Notes: a model not told the origin generated them from the letters alone. 64,000 nt of DNA from Streptomyces altiplanensis (GCA_003719395.1 RHMC01000014.1:1-64000), one strand, 5' to 3'. Positions 38,399 to 50,486 are shown, counted from the first letter of the stretch. Translations and numbers: made by a program.

Positions 38399-39060
38399 CC
38401 CCTCCCGTCCCCGGCGCCGCTCCCGACCCCGGCGTCGTCCACCCGCTGGCGGAGCACCCGCGCGTAGTGCTCCTCAAACCGCTCGTCACCGATCCGCGCA
38501 TCCAGGTGGGCGAGTTCACCTACTACGACGACCCCGACGACGCCACCGCCTTCGAAACGCGCAACGTCCTCTACGCCTACGGGCCGGAGAAGCTGATCAT
38601 CGGCAAGTACTGCGCGATCGCCTCGGGCACCCGGTTCCTGATGGCCGGCGCGGAGCACCCTGCCCTGGGCGTGTCCACCTTCCCGTTCACCATGTTCGGC
38701 GGCGCCTGGGCCGGGGCCACACTCGACCTCGTCACCCCCATGCCCAGCCGCGGTGACACGGTGGTGGGCAACGACGTGTGGTTCGGCTACGGCGTGACCG
38801 TCATGCCCGGGGTGCGCATCGGTGACGGGGCGATCGTCGCCGCGGGCTCCGTGGTCACCGGCGACGTCCCCCCGTACACCGTCGTGGGCGGCAATCCGGC
38901 CAGGCCCATCCGCACCCGGTACGAGCCGGACGACATCGCCCGGCTGCAGCGCGCCGCGTGGTGGGACTGGCCGGCCGAGACGGTCACCCGGCACGTACGG
39001 ACGATCATGTCGGGCACCCCCGCCCTGATCGAGGCCGTCGCGGAGAAGGAGCTGTCGTGA
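38395..39060 (+). CDS. vat: Streptogramin A O-acetyltransferase (Vat/XAT family)
   Basis: Intact, 221 aa. Left-handed beta-helix acetyltransferase with hexapeptide repeats ([42 protein letters not shown]). Vat-specific blocks are [32 protein letters not shown] (with the catalytic His) and [19 protein letters not shown]. Enzymes of this type use acetyl-CoA to acetylate the hydroxyl of streptogramin A, but some XAT proteins act on chloramphenicol or other alcohols. The overlap with vgb argues for streptogramin. GTG at 38395 overlaps the vgb stop. Confidence 0.88.
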   Translation: MTPPVPGAAPDPGVVHPLAEHPRVVLLKPLVTDPRIQVGEFTYYDDPDDATAFETRNVLYAYGPEKLIIGKYCAIASGTRFLMAGAEHPALGVSTFPFTMFGGAWAGATLDLVTPMPSRGDTVVGNDVWFGYGVTVMPGVRIGDGAIVAAGSVVTGDVPPYTVVGGNPARPIRTRYEPDDIARLQRAAWWDWPAETVTRHVRTIMSGTPALIEAVAEKELS

Positions 39061-39119
39061 CACCCGCCCCCGAGGCACCCGGGGCACGTCCGGAACCGGA
39101 GACCACGGAAGGAGCACCC

Positions 39120-39779
39120 GTGGCCCGGCCGGCGGCCTTCGACGCGGGCGCCGAATTCGACCGTCAGGTCCGTACCTTGACCGAGCTGGGATACCCGGCG
39201 ACGGCCGGCCTCGACCCGGAGCGGTTCGGCGCCACGGTCGCGCCGCTGCGGGCCGTCGCCGTGGCGTCCGGGGACACCCGGTGCGAGCCCGGGACCGGCC
39301 GGGTGCCGTTCGTACTGGTCGTCACCCGGAACCTGGCACCGATCGAGGAGACGATGCCGCGCACCACCCTGCACGGCGGACGCCTCCCCGGTTTCGTCGA
39401 CCGTACGTACGAGCCCGGCTCGCTCGGACGCTTCGTCGCCACCGAGGAGACCGGACTCGCCGGCCGGGACGCCTACCTGCTGTTCGACGTCGAACGCGGG
39501 GAGGAGTTCTGCGGCGCCGTACCCATCGACGCCATGGAGGTGATCGCCGGGAGGGGGCGCACCCTCCTCACCATCGAGGAAGGGATCGCGCTCATCACCC
39601 ACTTCCCGCAGGTACTGGTCAAGAACAAGTGCTTCTCCCTCGGCGGCTCACGCGCCGGCGACCGCCGGGTCCCGGCCCTCTGGATCAGCCAGAAGGCCCC
39701 GAAGCTCGGCTGGTGCTGGGAACGCAACCCGCACACCTGGCTCGGCATGGCCTCCGCGGGCGCCCGCCGCACCGCGTAG
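39120..39779 (+). CDS. DUF5701 family protein
   Basis: Intact, 219 aa from GTG at 39120 (AAGGAG 7 nt upstream); an earlier GTG at 39057 overlaps the vat stop but has no RBS. It has the DUF5701 pattern: VPFVLVVTRNLAPIEETMPR, GFVDRTYEPGSLGRFV, AYLLFDVERGEEF, LTIEEGIALITHFPQVLVKN, CFSLGGSR and APKLGWCWERNPHTWLGMAS. Function unknown; soluble. It closes the hydrolase-vgb-vat operon. Confidence 0.85.
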   Translation: MARPAAFDAGAEFDRQVRTLTELGYPATAGLDPERFGATVAPLRAVAVASGDTRCEPGTGRVPFVLVVTRNLAPIEETMPRTTLHGGRLPGFVDRTYEPGSLGRFVATEETGLAGRDAYLLFDVERGEEFCGAVPIDAMEVIAGRGRTLLTIEEGIALITHFPQVLVKNKCFSLGGSRAGDRRVPALWISQKAPKLGWCWERNPHTWLGMASAGARRTA

Positions 39780-40163
39780 GAGGGCCCGGGAACAGCCCTG
39801 GTCGCCGCTCCGGCGGGTCAGGTGCCCGCCGTGCGGTTGCCGCGCGGTGTTCCCGGCGCCGGAGCGTCGCCCCGCCCCTCCCCGGTCCCCCTCACGGGGG
39901 TGACAAGGGTTTTCCCCGTATCGGGTTCATCTCGGCGTTCCCTACTGTCTGCCGCACCGGCGAATCCCGTTCCCCGACTCGTGCCTGTCAGGTGCATGTA
40001 AAGGGTGGGGTACGCCGGGGACGGCCTTGACCCAGGGTCGTAGCGCCGGCGGCGGCGCACGGGCTCACCCGGCCCAGGAACCGCGCACCCGTGGCCCCCA
40101 CGCACGCGTGGCGCCCGCGCCGCCCGCCGGGCGCTCCGCACGTACGTCATGAAAGGGAACACC
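39780..40163. other. Intergenic region before the subtilase gene
   Basis: No gene. Around 39895-39930 a CTCACGGGGGTGACAAGGGT stretch and TTGACCCAGGG (40028-40038) may belong to the promoter of the protease. A CG-rich hairpin after 39795 may end the DUF5701 transcript. Nothing decisive. Confidence 0.4.
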
Positions 40164-41992
40164 TTGAACGGTTCCAGGCGGAGACTCATATCCGTCGTGG
40201 CCGCGACCGCCACGATCGCCGGCGTCGTTGCCACCTCCACCGTGGCGTCCGCCGCCGCCGCGGGCCCCTCCCCGAAGCCCGCCCCGGCTTCGCAGGCCGT
40301 GACCGAACTGCCGGCCGCCCCGGTCGAGAAGGTCATCGTCACCTACAAGTCGGAGGCAGCCGAGGCCGGCTCCAACGCCGCCGCCAGGAACGACGCGGCC
40401 GCCAAGGGCAAGAAGACCGGTGAGAGCCTGTCGTTCGAACGCCGCCTCGCCGGCGGAGCCGCCCTGGTCGACCTGGGCGTGAGGCCTCCAAGAAGGGCCT
40501 CACCGAGGTCATGGACGCCTTCCGTGCCGACTCCTCCGTCGCGTCCGTGGAGCCCGACATCCGCGCCTACGCGATGGCGGCCGCCCCCAACGACACCGAC
40601 TACGCCAAGCAGTGGGACCTGTTCGAGGCCACCGGCGGCATGAACGTACCCGGCGCCTGGGACAAGACCACCGGCAGCGGCGTCACCGTCGCCGTCATCG
40701 ACACCGGTTACGCCGCCCACACCGACCTGGCCGGCAACGTCGTCTCCGGCTACGACTTCATCTCCTCGTCCGCCGACGCCCGCGACGGCAACGGCCGTGA
40801 CAACAACGCCAGGGACGAGGGCGACTGGAACGCCACCGACGGCGAGTGCGGCGCCGGCTCCAGGGCGAGCAGTTCCTCCTGGCACGGCACGCACGTGGCC
40901 GGCACCATCGGCGCCACGACCAACAACACCAAGGGCATCGCGGGCATCGCGTACGGCGCGAAGATCCAGCCCGTGCGCGTGCTCGGCAAGTGCGGCGGCT
41001 CCTCCTCCGACATCGCCGACGCCATCACCTGGGCGTCCGGCGGTACGGTCCCGGGCACCCCGGCCAACCCGACCCCGGCCAAGGTCGTCAACCTGAGCCT
41101 CGGCGGCGCCAGTTCCACCTGCCCCAGCGTCTACCAGACCGCCATCAACGGCGCCGTGTCGCGCGGCACCACCGTGGTCGTCGCGGCGGGCAACAGCAAC
41201 GCCAACGCCTCCGGCTTCACGCCCGCCAACTGCTCCGGTGTCATCAACGTGGCGTCGACCAGCCGCGAGGGCAACCGTTCGTACTACTCGAACTACGGCG
41301 CCGGCATCGACGTCTCGGCGCCCGGCGGCGAGACCCGCCGCGCCACCGACACGCCCGGCACCGTCACCACCCCCGAGAACGGCATCCTCTCCACGCTGAA
41401 CTCGGGCGCCACCACCCAGTCCACCGAGAACTACAAGCCCTACCAGGGCACTTCGATGGCCGCCCCGCACATCGCCGGGCTCGCCGCGCTGCTGAAGTCC
41501 GCCAAGAGCACGCTCACCCCGGCCGACATCGAGTCCGCGATCAAGAGCAACGCCCGTCCGCTGCCCGGCACCTGCACCGGCGGCTGCGGCACCGGCATCG
41601 CCGACGCGGCGAAGACCGTGAACGCCGTCACCGGCACCACGCCCGGCGCAGCGGTCTTCGCCAACGCGGCGAACGTCACGGTCAACGACAACGCGACGGT
41701 CACCTCCTCGATCGCCGTGACCGGCCGCACCGGCAACGCCCCCGCCGCCCTCAAGGTCGACGTGGACATCAAGCACACCTGGCGCGGCGACCTGGTCGTC
41801 GACCTCGTCGCTCCGGACGGCACCGTGCGCAACCTGAAGACCTCGTCGTCCTCCGACGGCGCCGACAACGTCGTCGCGACGTACACGGTCGACGCGTCGA
41901 GCGAGGTCGCCAACGGGACCTGGAAGCTCCAGGTCCGTGACGTGGCATCGGGTGACACCGGCTACATCGACAGCTGGAGTCTCACCTTCTGA
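40164..41992 (+). CDS. Secreted subtilisin-like protease with C-terminal P domain (frameshifted in the propeptide)
   Basis: About 610 aa. Signal peptide (NGSRRRLISVVAATATIAGV, ending VASA), an I9 propeptide, then the S8 domain with the triad VAVIDTGYAAHTDLAG (Asp), WHGTHVAGTIG (His) and PYQGTSMAAPHIAG (Ser). Cysteines suggest disulfides. The last 110 residues form a P domain as in kexin-type proteases (DVDIKHTWRGDLVVDLVAPD, GTWKLQVRDVASGDTGYI), usual for protein stability outside the cell. TTG at 40164 with AAAGGGAA upstream is the likely start; ATG 40149 is possible. The frame changes near 40480. Confidence 0.92.
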
Positions 41993-42022
41993 GACATCGG
42001 AAGTACAGCATCAACGCTGTTC

Positions 42023-42058
42023 AGGGGCGTGTCCGCGGCTTGCCACGGACACGCCCCT
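42023..42058 (+). terminator. Intrinsic terminator after the subtilase
   Basis: A perfect 13-bp stem: AGGGGCGTGTCCG (42023-42035) with CGGACACGCCCCT (42046-42058), loop of 10. Confidence 0.85.
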
Positions 42059-42170
42059 TCTCAGGTCTGTCCGCATGCCGGACACCGGACGTGGACGGTG
42101 GCGGCCGACTCCGTATTCTCTGCTCGCACGGGCAGAGGGCCCGCGCGCACCGGAAGGCGGGGGTGGGTAC

Positions 42171-45144
42171 GTGACGACGTCGGCGGTGTACCGGCCCGCG
42201 CCGGTCGGGCGGACCGAGCTCCTCGCGCGGCTCGAACGGGTCCTGGACACCCGCGGACGCGCCCTGCTCACCGGCCCTCCCGGGGTCGGCAAGACGGAGC
42301 TCGCCCTGGCCGCCGCCGCGCGCGCCGAGTCCCGGGGCGAGACCGTGCTCTGGCTCGCCACGCTCCCCGCCGACCGGAACATACCGGGCGCGGCCGCCGC
42401 CGCCCTCGTGGCGGAAGTTCGGCGTGCGCGTCCTGGCCCGGTCCCGGGGCCGCCCACAGCGCTCCGGGCGGGACCGGCAGACCCCGCGGCTCGGGCGGCC
42501 CTGGCGGAGCCGGCCGGCCCGGCGGGCCCGGGACGTACGTCGTCCTCGAAGGGCTGCCCGGCCCGCAGCGGACCGCCGTCGCGGTGCTGTGCCGCGAGGC
42601 ACCCGTCCCGGCCGACGGCTGGGACCCCATCGCCCTGCGGCTCGCCCTCGCCCAGATCCTGCGGACCCTCACCGACCTGCGCGCGGCCCCGCTCCTCGCT
42701 GGTCGTCGACGGCGTCCAGCGCATCGACGACACCAGCGCCGACCTCCTGCGTTTCGCCCTCCACCTGGCCCCGTCCGCCCTGCGGCGCGGTCAGCGTGGA
42801 GACCCCTGCGGCGTACACCCCGGACACACTCCGCGGCGGCATGCCGGAGCCGGGCGGGGCCGGCCCGGAGCCCCTGTGGGTACCGTCCGAGGCCGACGTC
42901 CTGGCCGTACCGCCGTTGCAGCCGACCAGATCGCCGGAACTCCTCATCCACCACCGGCTGCCGTCCCGGATGGCCGGCCGCATCCACCGGGCCAGCGGCG
43001 GCAACCCGCGTCTCGCGCTCGCCGTCGGCCGGTCCCTCGCCGACGCGCGGACCCCCGTGCACCACGCCGAGGCGCTGTCCCTGTCCGGGCGCGCCCGCGA
43101 CCTCGCCCGCCAGCTCCTGGGCGCCGCCTCGCCCGCCGTACGCTCCACGCTCCTGCTGGCCGCGCTGGCGCTGCGTCCGACGGCGTCGCTGATCCGCCGC
43201 GCGGGCCGCCCCACCGCCGAGGCCGACCTCGCCGCCGCCGAACGGGCGAATCTGATCTCCCTCGACGAGGACGGGACGGTCGGCTTCACGGCCGGCGTGC
43301 TGCCGTCGACGCTCGTGCACGACTCCTGCTGGACCGAGCGCAGCGCCGGTCACGCGGCGCTCGCGCGGGTCGTGGACGATCCCGTCGAGGCGGTACGCCA
43401 CCGGGCGCTGGCCACGGACGTCCCCGACGGGAAGCTGGCCGCGGAGGTCGCGCGTCCGCCGACGCCGCGCGGCGCCGGGGGAACAGCGCCCTGGCGCCGA
43501 ACTGGCCCTGCTGGCCGCCTAGTCCACGCCCGTGCGGCACGGCTCGCAGCGGATCGCCCGGCTGGTGGACGCCGCCGAGGAGGAGGCGCGCGCCGCCCGC
43601 GCCGACCTGGCCATGCGCGCGGCCACCGATCTGCTGGCCCGGGACGCCGCACCGGCCGACCGCGTCCGCGCGCGGCTCGCGGTGCTGGACACGGCGGGCC
43701 AGGGGCTGAGCGACCTCGACGAGATCTACGTCCACGCCATGGAGGACTCCGAGGGCGACACGGCGCTGCGGGCGGCCGTCCAGCTCCGGCTGGCGGTGAA
43801 GTACGTCCTGGCCGACGGCGATCCCGTACGCTCGCGGGCCGCCGCCGTCGAATCCGCCGCGCTCGCCGGCTCGGTGGGCGACCGCAGGACCGCCGCGAAA
43901 GCGCTGACCGTACAGGCGCGCATGACCGCGTCCTCGGCCTCGCCGGACGCGGAGCGGGTGCTGGCCGAGGCGCGGGCCCTGGAAGTCTTCGAGCGTCCGC
44001 TCGGTGTCCGCAACGCCGCGCAGATACTGACGATCCGCCACGCGTTGTTCGACGACCGGCTCACCGACGCCCGTGACCAGCTCGGCGCCCTGCTGCCGCT
44101 GGTCGAGCGCCGTGGCCCGGTGGAGGACGCCATCGAGCTGCTCCGTACGCTCGCCGAGGCCGAGGCCCGGCAGGGCAGTGCGCGGCGGCGCTCGCGCACG
44201 CCGGCCGCTCGCTCGCCCTCACGCTGGAGGCCGGCCTCTCCCCCGGCCCCGCCTGGTACGCGCTGGCCCTCGCGGAGACCGCCGGCGGCAGCTTCGCGCG
44301 GGCCACGAGCTACGCCCGGCGCAGTGTGCGGGCCTCGGAGGAGGAGGGCGACCACGTCTTCCTCTCCCGCAGCCTGTACGCACTGGGCCGGGTCCAGCTG
44401 ATCGACGGGGACGTGGCGACGGCCCTGGAGACCCTGCGGCGGGTCCAGGCCGGCGAACGCGCCCAGTCGACCGTCGACCCCTCCATGCTGCGCTGGCACG
44501 AGGAACTGGCCGAGGCGCTGCTGGCGAACGACGCCCCCGAGGAGGCCGCGGCCCTGCTCGCCGGCGTGCGCCCGGTCGCGGAGCGTCTCGGCCGCACGAC
44601 GGTGCTGCTCGGCTGCGACCGGGCGTACGCCCTGTACCTGGCGGCGAGCGGCAGACCGGACGAGGCCGCGGAGCTGCTGTCGCGCACCGCCGGGCGGTTC
44701 GCCGCGGCGGGTCTGCCGCTGGAGCACGGCCGGGCGCTGATCGCGCTCGCCCGCGTGGAGCGCCGCCGCCGCAGACGGTCGGCCGCCCAGGGCGCGCTGC
44801 AGGCCGCGGCCGCGGTCTTCGAACGGGCCGGGGCCCTGCCGTGGCTCGGGCTGACCAGGGAGACGTCTTCCCGTACGGCCGAACCGGCGCCGGCCCGTGG
44901 AAACACCACCCTGTCGTCCCTCACGGACGCGGAGCTGCGGCTCGCGCTGATGGTCGGCCAGGGGGCCAGCAACCAGGAGGCGGCGGCGAAGCTGTACCTG
45001 AGCGTGAAGACGGTCGAGGCCCGTCTGACCCGTATTTACCAGAAGCTGGACGTCCGGTCGCGCGCCCAGCTGGCGGCCGCCCTGACCGCCCTGCCGGGCC
45101 ACCGGCCGACGGCGGCCGCCACGGAAAACCCGGCCGCGGGCTGA
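42171..45144 (+). CDS. LAL-type LuxR family regulator (AAA ATPase plus LuxR HTH), frameshifted
   Basis: About 985 aa. The N-terminus RPAPVGRTELLARLERVLDT leads to the Walker A motif LLTGPPGVGKTELALAAAAR. A TPR-like helical middle is spread over several frames (for example DLARQLLGAASPAVRSTLLL, LRAAVQLRLAVKYVLADGDP, AKALTVQARMTASSASPDAE). The C-terminal HTH reads LTDAELRLALMVGQGASNQE then AAAKLYLSVKTVEARLTRIY. It belongs to the large ATP-binding regulators that control secondary metabolism or sugar uptake. Shifts occur near 42420, 42700, 43470 and 44175. GTG at 42171. It precedes two phosphatase genes in the same direction with a 66-bp gap. Confidence 0.85.
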
Positions 45145-45210
45145 CCGCGCCACTCGCGGCGCGCGGTCGCGAAGATGCGCGCCACCGCGGCCGGGGAGCA
45201 TCCTGGCTGT

Positions 45211-47730
45211 GTGACCTGGTACGGCGCGGCCGGGCACGCCCCGCCGGGCGAAAGCGGGGCGACGACCGGGAGACCGAACAGCAACGGCCGAGTTCCGGAC
45301 GAACTGGCCCTGGTGCTCGCCCAAGCCGCAGTAAACGCGATCGAGTCTGCCGGCGGATACGCCGGCGGCATCTATTTGCGTTCCCGGACGCCGGGACTGC
45401 TGCGGCTGGCCGTGCTCTCCGGGCTGCCGGGACGGCTGTTCCGGCCCTGGTGGAACATGCACGTGAACCGTCCGTTCCCGGTGGCGGAGGCCCACCGCTC
45501 GGGCCGGGCCGTCCACCTCGCCGACGCGGAGGAGGCCATGCGGCTGTTCCCGCAGCTCATGGCGGGTCTGCCGTTCCCGTTCGGTTCGATGTACGTGCCC
45601 GTCGCCACCGGTCGCGAGAAGTTCGGGGTGCTGGTGGTGCTGCGCGCGGCCACGCCCGGGGTCCCGGTCGACCACACCGACCGCCGCCGGGTGGAGCACG
45701 CCGCGGACCGCTCGCCGCCGCACTCGGCGGGCTGTGCGCGAACGGGGAGCCCGTCGAGTGGGAGGGCGAGCCGGTATGCGTCCAGCTGCCCTCGGTCACC
45801 GCACCGCCCGTGCGGATCGGGTACTTCGACTGGGACCTCGACGACGGCGCCGTGAACGCCGACGCGGAGCTGTGCGCCATCCTCGGCACCTCCCCCGCGG
45901 ACTTCCCCGGCACCATCGACGCGCTGGTGGCGGGGCTGGCGCCGGAGGACGTGTACGGCCTGTGGACGGTGGCCCGGCAGACGGCGGCCTCGGGCGGTCC
46001 GGCCGCGCGCAGGATGCGCAGCGCGGGCCGGACGGGCGGGCGCACCTGCTCGAACTCTCCGCCCGCGCCCACCCGCCCGGAGGCGGCACGGCGGGCCACC
46101 TGACCGGCTTTCTGCTGGACTTCGGATCCGGGCCGTCGCCGCGGAGACCACCGACCGTCTTCCGGACGCCGTCTTCTCGCTCGACCGGCTCGGACGGATC
46201 ACCTATCTGAACCACAGCGCGGAGAGCCTGCTCGGTCACGCGCGGTCCGAGCTGGTGGGCAATGTCCTGTGGGAGGTCCTGCCGTGGTTCGGGCATCCCG
46301 CGCACGAGGAGTACTTCCGGGCCGCGCTGATGTCCGACGAGGCCGTCCACTTCCTGGCCCGGCGCGCGTCCGCACCGGACGAGTGGCTGTCGGTCTCCCT
46401 CCACCCGGGCCACGACGGCTGACCGCCACGCTGACCCCGGCACCGCAGCCCGCGTACGCGCCCGGGTCGGTCGCCAGGCCGGGCGCCGGACTCGGCTCCC
46501 CGGCCGACCGCGCGTCGGCGCTGTACCGCCCGGTCGCCCTGGCCATCGCGCTGACGGAGGCCGTCACGGCGCGCCAGGTGTCCGCCGTGGTCACGGACGA
46601 ACTGCTGCCCGCCTTCGGCGGCCGTCAGCTGGCGATCTACCTGATGACGGAGGGCCATCTCTATCTGGCCTGGGAGACCGGCTTCCCGCAGGGCTTCCTC
46701 GACCGCTTCGAGGGGATCGGCCTCAGCGCCCGGCTGCCCGGTGTGGAGACGCTGGTCTCCGGCCGCCCCCTCTTCTTCGAGTCCATGGAGCACCTGGCCG
46801 CCGCTTACCCCGGCATCCCCCTCGACACCGATGTCGGCGCCCGGGCCTTCCTGCCGCTCATCGCCTCCGGACGGCCCGTCGGCTCCTGCATCCTCGGCTT
46901 CGACCAGCCGCGCGGCTTCAGTCCTGAGGAGCGCACGGTCCTCACCGCCCTGGCCGGACTCATCGCGCAGGCGCTCCAGAGGGCGCAGCGTTACGACACC
47001 GAGGCCGCCCTCGCACGCGGCCTGCAGAACGCGCTGCTGCCGCACCGGCTGCCCGTGGTCGAGAACGTCGACACCGTCGCGCGGTACCTGCCCGGCACCC
47101 AGGGCATGGACGTGGGAGGCGACTGGTACGACGTCGTCGACACCGGGCGGGGACTGGCCCTGGTGGTGGGCGACGTACAGGGCCACGGTGTCGCCGCGGC
47201 CGCCACCATGGGCCAGCTGCGCAGCGCCGTACGCGCCTTCGCGCTCGCCGGGCAGAACCCGCAGGAGGTCATGTGCGACACCAACCGGCTGCTCATCGAC
47301 ATCGACCCCGACAGTTCGCCACCTGCTGCTACATCGTTCTGGACCCGGCGTCCGGCTCCGCGCAGGCCGTGCGGGCCGGGCACCCGCTGCCGCTGCTGCG
47401 CCACCCGACGGCTCGACGGAAGTCCTGGACCTGGACGGCGGCATCGTGCTGGGCGTCGACAGCGAGGCGACGTACCCCGTCACCGGACTGCGGCTCGCGC
47501 CGGGCGCCGTCCTGGCTCTGTTCACCGACGGTCTGGTGGAGCAGCCGGGCGTCGACATCGACCTGGGTGTCGAGCGGCTGCGCGGCACACTGGCGGAAGT
47601 CGGCTCGTCCCCCCTCGCCGAGACGGCGGACCGTCTGATCCGCGAGGCCCGGCAGACCGTCGACCGGCCCGACGACATTGCGCTTCTGCTCGCCGCCCGC
47701 TGGGCGGAACCGACAAGGCAGGTGCCATGA
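45211..47730 (+). CDS. GAF-PAS-GAF-SpoIIE phosphatase (frameshifted)
   Basis: About 840 aa. A first GAF domain (AIESAGGYAGGIYLRSRT, GSMYVPVATG), PAS-like segments (VRIGYFDWDLDDGAVN; DAVFSLDRLGRITYLNHSAE with NVLWEVLPWFG), a second GAF (RQLAIYLMTEGHLYLAWETG, CILGFDQPRGFSPEERTV), then a PP2C/SpoIIE phosphatase (LQNALLPHRLPVVENVDTVA, GGDWYDVVDTG, GDVQGHGVAAAATMGQLRSA, AGHPLPLLRH, FTDGLVEQPGVD, RPDDIALLLAA). No HATPase tail. Shifts are near 45715, 46030, 46130, 46420 and 47310. Likely a sensor that releases a STAS antagonist. Stop overlaps the next start (ATGA at 47727). Confidence 0.85.
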
Positions 47731-50186
47731 GCGCGGTAAACGCAGCCGGGGACGCCGACTTCCGCGGCCCCCTCGACGTCTCCAGAGCGGCCACGGCCGT
47801 GCTGGACACCGACGGCACGGTCGTCGGCTGGAGCCCCGCGGCGCAGACGCTGCTGGGATACCCGCCGCACGAGGTGCTCGGGCGTCCGGTCGCCACCTTC
47901 GTGGTGGGCGGGACGGACGGGGCCCGGGCGGCCGCGCACCTGCCGGACACGGAACGCTTCCAGCGCCAGGTCCTCCGCATGCGTCACCGCGACGGCCGCG
48001 TCGTCCGCGTGGTCACGGCCATGCTCGCGCTCTCCCCCGCGGGCACGGGCCCCGCCCGGCTCCTGACGGTGGCCGACGCCGAGGAGACGGAGCAGTGGGA
48101 GGCCCTGCAGGCGATGCTCCGGGGACTCGCCACGCAGTCCCCGGTGGGTCTGGCCATCTACGACACGGACCTGCGGGTGGTGTGGACGAACGCCGCCCTC
48201 CTCCGGGAGATGGGGACCGTGCAGTACGCCGGTCTCGGCCCGGACGAGATGGTGGCCGACGGCAAGGTGCTGTCCGAGCGGTATCCGCCGACTCTGGAGG
48301 AGACGATGCGACAGGTGCTCACCACCGGCGAGCCCGTCATCGAGCTCCAGTACAGCGGCCGCCCGCCCTCGGACCCGGAACGCGACCACATCTGGTCGTG
48401 TTCCTACTACTGGCTGCGTGACGCCGCGGGAGTCTCGCTGGGAGTGTGCGAGGAGACGTTCGACGTCACCGACCGCTACCTCGCACAGCAGCGGCTGGAT
48501 CTCCTGGTGCGGGCCGGCGGACGTGTGGGAACGACCCTGGACATGACCCGCACCGCCCAGGAGCTCTGCACGGTCACCGTCCCGCAATTCGCCGACGAGG
48601 TCACCGTCGACCTTCTGGAGGCCGTACTGAAAGGCGAGCAGCCCGTCCCCGGGACCGCGTCCGCCGGCCATGTAGTCCGGGTGTGGGGAGGGGCGGGGGA
48701 CGGGACGGCGGCCCCGTCGGAGGACCGGCCCGCGGGGCGGCGGATCGACTACCCACCGGATTCGCCCCAGGCACGCAGCCTGGCCTCGGGCCGCTCGGTG
48801 CAGGAACACCCGGACCGTACGGGAGCGGACGCCACGGCCGGGCCGCCGCGCGCGCGGCTGGTGGTGCCCCTGCGCGCCGAAGGCGCCACGCTGGGCGTGG
48901 TCACGTTCGCGTGGGACCGCCGCCGCGACCCGTTCGACGCCGGTGAGCTGGCGGTGGCGGACGAACTGGTCGCACGGACGGCCGTATCCATCGACAACGC
49001 CCGCCGCTACACCCGTGAGCACACCGCGGCCCTCATGCTCCAGCACAGCCTGCTCCCCCGGGGTCTCCCCCGGCCCTGGACGCCGTCGAGCTGGCGTACC
49101 GCTACCTGCCGGCGGACAACAAGGCCGGTGTCGGCGGCGACTGGTTCGACGTCATCGCCCTGTCGGGCACGCGGGTGGGCCTGGTCGTGGGTGATGTGGT
49201 CGGTCACGGCCTGCGCGCGTCCGCCACCATGGGCCGGCTGCGCACGAGCGTACGCGCGCTCGCCCGGCTGGACTTCGCGCCCGACGAGCTCCTCGCCCGC
49301 CTGGACGACCTGGTCACGCAGGCGGCCAACGAGGGAGCGGCCCTCCTCGTCGAAGGCCAGGAGATGCCCTACGACGAAGCGCTGGGCGTGACGTGCCTGT
49401 ACGCCGTGTACGACCCGGTGTCCCGGCCTGTGCAGAATGGCGCGGGCCGGCCACCCGCCCCCCGCGCTGGTCGACCCCGCGACCGGCTCCGTCACCTTCC
49501 CCGAACTCCCGGCGGGCCCACCGCTCGGCCTGGGGGGCCTGCCCTTCGAGACCACGGAGCTGGAACTCCCGGAAGGCACCCTCGTCGCCCTGTTCACCGA
49601 CGGCCTCGTCCGGGACCGCGACCGGGACCTCGACGACCAGCTCGACGGACTCAGCGGCGTCCTCACCGAGCACCGCCGCCCCCTGGACGAGCTGTGCGAC
49701 CGGGCGGTCGCGAAGCTGCTGTCCGGCCCCGTGGACGACGACGCCGCACTGCTCCTCGTACGTACGCACAAGCTGGGCGGGCACCAGGTGGCCGTGTGGG
49801 ACCTGACCGCCGATCCGGAGGCGGTCGGTTTCGCCCGCACCGTGGCTGCCCGGCAGGTCGAGGAGTGGGGACTGGACGAGCTGGTCTTCACCACCGAACT
49901 GGTGGTGAGCGAACTCGTCACCAACGCGATCCGCCACGCCGCCACCGGCCCGATCCAGCTGCGGCTCATCCGCGACCGGAACCTGATCTGCGAGGTCTCC
50001 GACACCGGACACACCTCGCCCCATCTGCGCCATGCCGGCAGCGACGACGAAGGGGGCCGGGGCCTCTTCCTCATCGCGCAGATGACCCAGCAGTGGGGAA
50101 CGCGCTACACGTCCACCGGCAAGACGATCTGGGCCGAGCAGGCGCTCGTACGGGACGAGGGGGACGGGGAGGACACCGAGGGGTGA
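47727..50186 (+). CDS. PAS-GAF-SpoIIE phosphatase with HATPase tail (frameshifted)
   Basis: About 820 aa. Two PAS domains (ATAVLDTDGTVVGWSPAAQT; PVGLAIYDTDLRVVWTNAAL), a GAF domain (about 250-420; LVVPLRAEGATLGVVTFAWD), a PP2C core (LDAVELAYRYLPADNKAGVG, GGDWFDVIALSG, GDVVGHGLRASATMGRLRTS, ARAGHPPPALVDP, FTDGLVRDRDRDLDDQLDGL), and a C-terminal anti-sigma-type ATPase domain (TTELVVSELVTNAIRHAATG, GGRGLFLIAQMTQQWGTRY). Shifts near 49070 and 49435. It is translationally coupled to the preceding phosphatase, so two phosphatases of different sensor make-up would be made together. Confidence 0.88.
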
Positions 50187-50239
50187 GACGGGCCTCGCAC
50201 CCGGGGCCGGAGCCCGGGTACGCTCCCCGGTCCCGGCGC

Positions 50240-50486
50240 GGACGACCGGTCCGGCCTTCGCGGCAAGCGCTTCGCCGTCCGCATGTCCGCCGGCCCCCGC
50301 ACCGGGTCCGGGCAGCGCTTCCGCATCCCCGGCACGCTCACCGGCCGACCTGGCGTGTGGAACCTCGGCGACGTCCTGACCGGCAAGGAAGACGTCTTCG
50401 CCCTCAGCTTCACCGAGAACGCCCTCACCCCCACCCGGCACTCGCTCCCCCGGCGGAGCGCGGACGTTCCGACGTGGAGCTGCTGA
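50240..50486 (+). pseudogene. Short coding relic, unrecognised
   Basis: A plus-strand frame of about 80 residues has strong coding character (RFAVRMSAGPRTGSGQRFRI; GTLTGRPGVWNLGDVLTGKE; DVFALSFTENALTP) but no clear start or family, and ends soon after. Probably the remnant of a larger gene before the terminator. Confidence 0.4.

Noticed and set aside
39057-39119. GTG at 39057 as the start of the DUF5701 gene
   Set aside because: It overlaps the vat stop, but has no ribosome site; GTG at 39120 has AAGGAG and begins the conserved domain.
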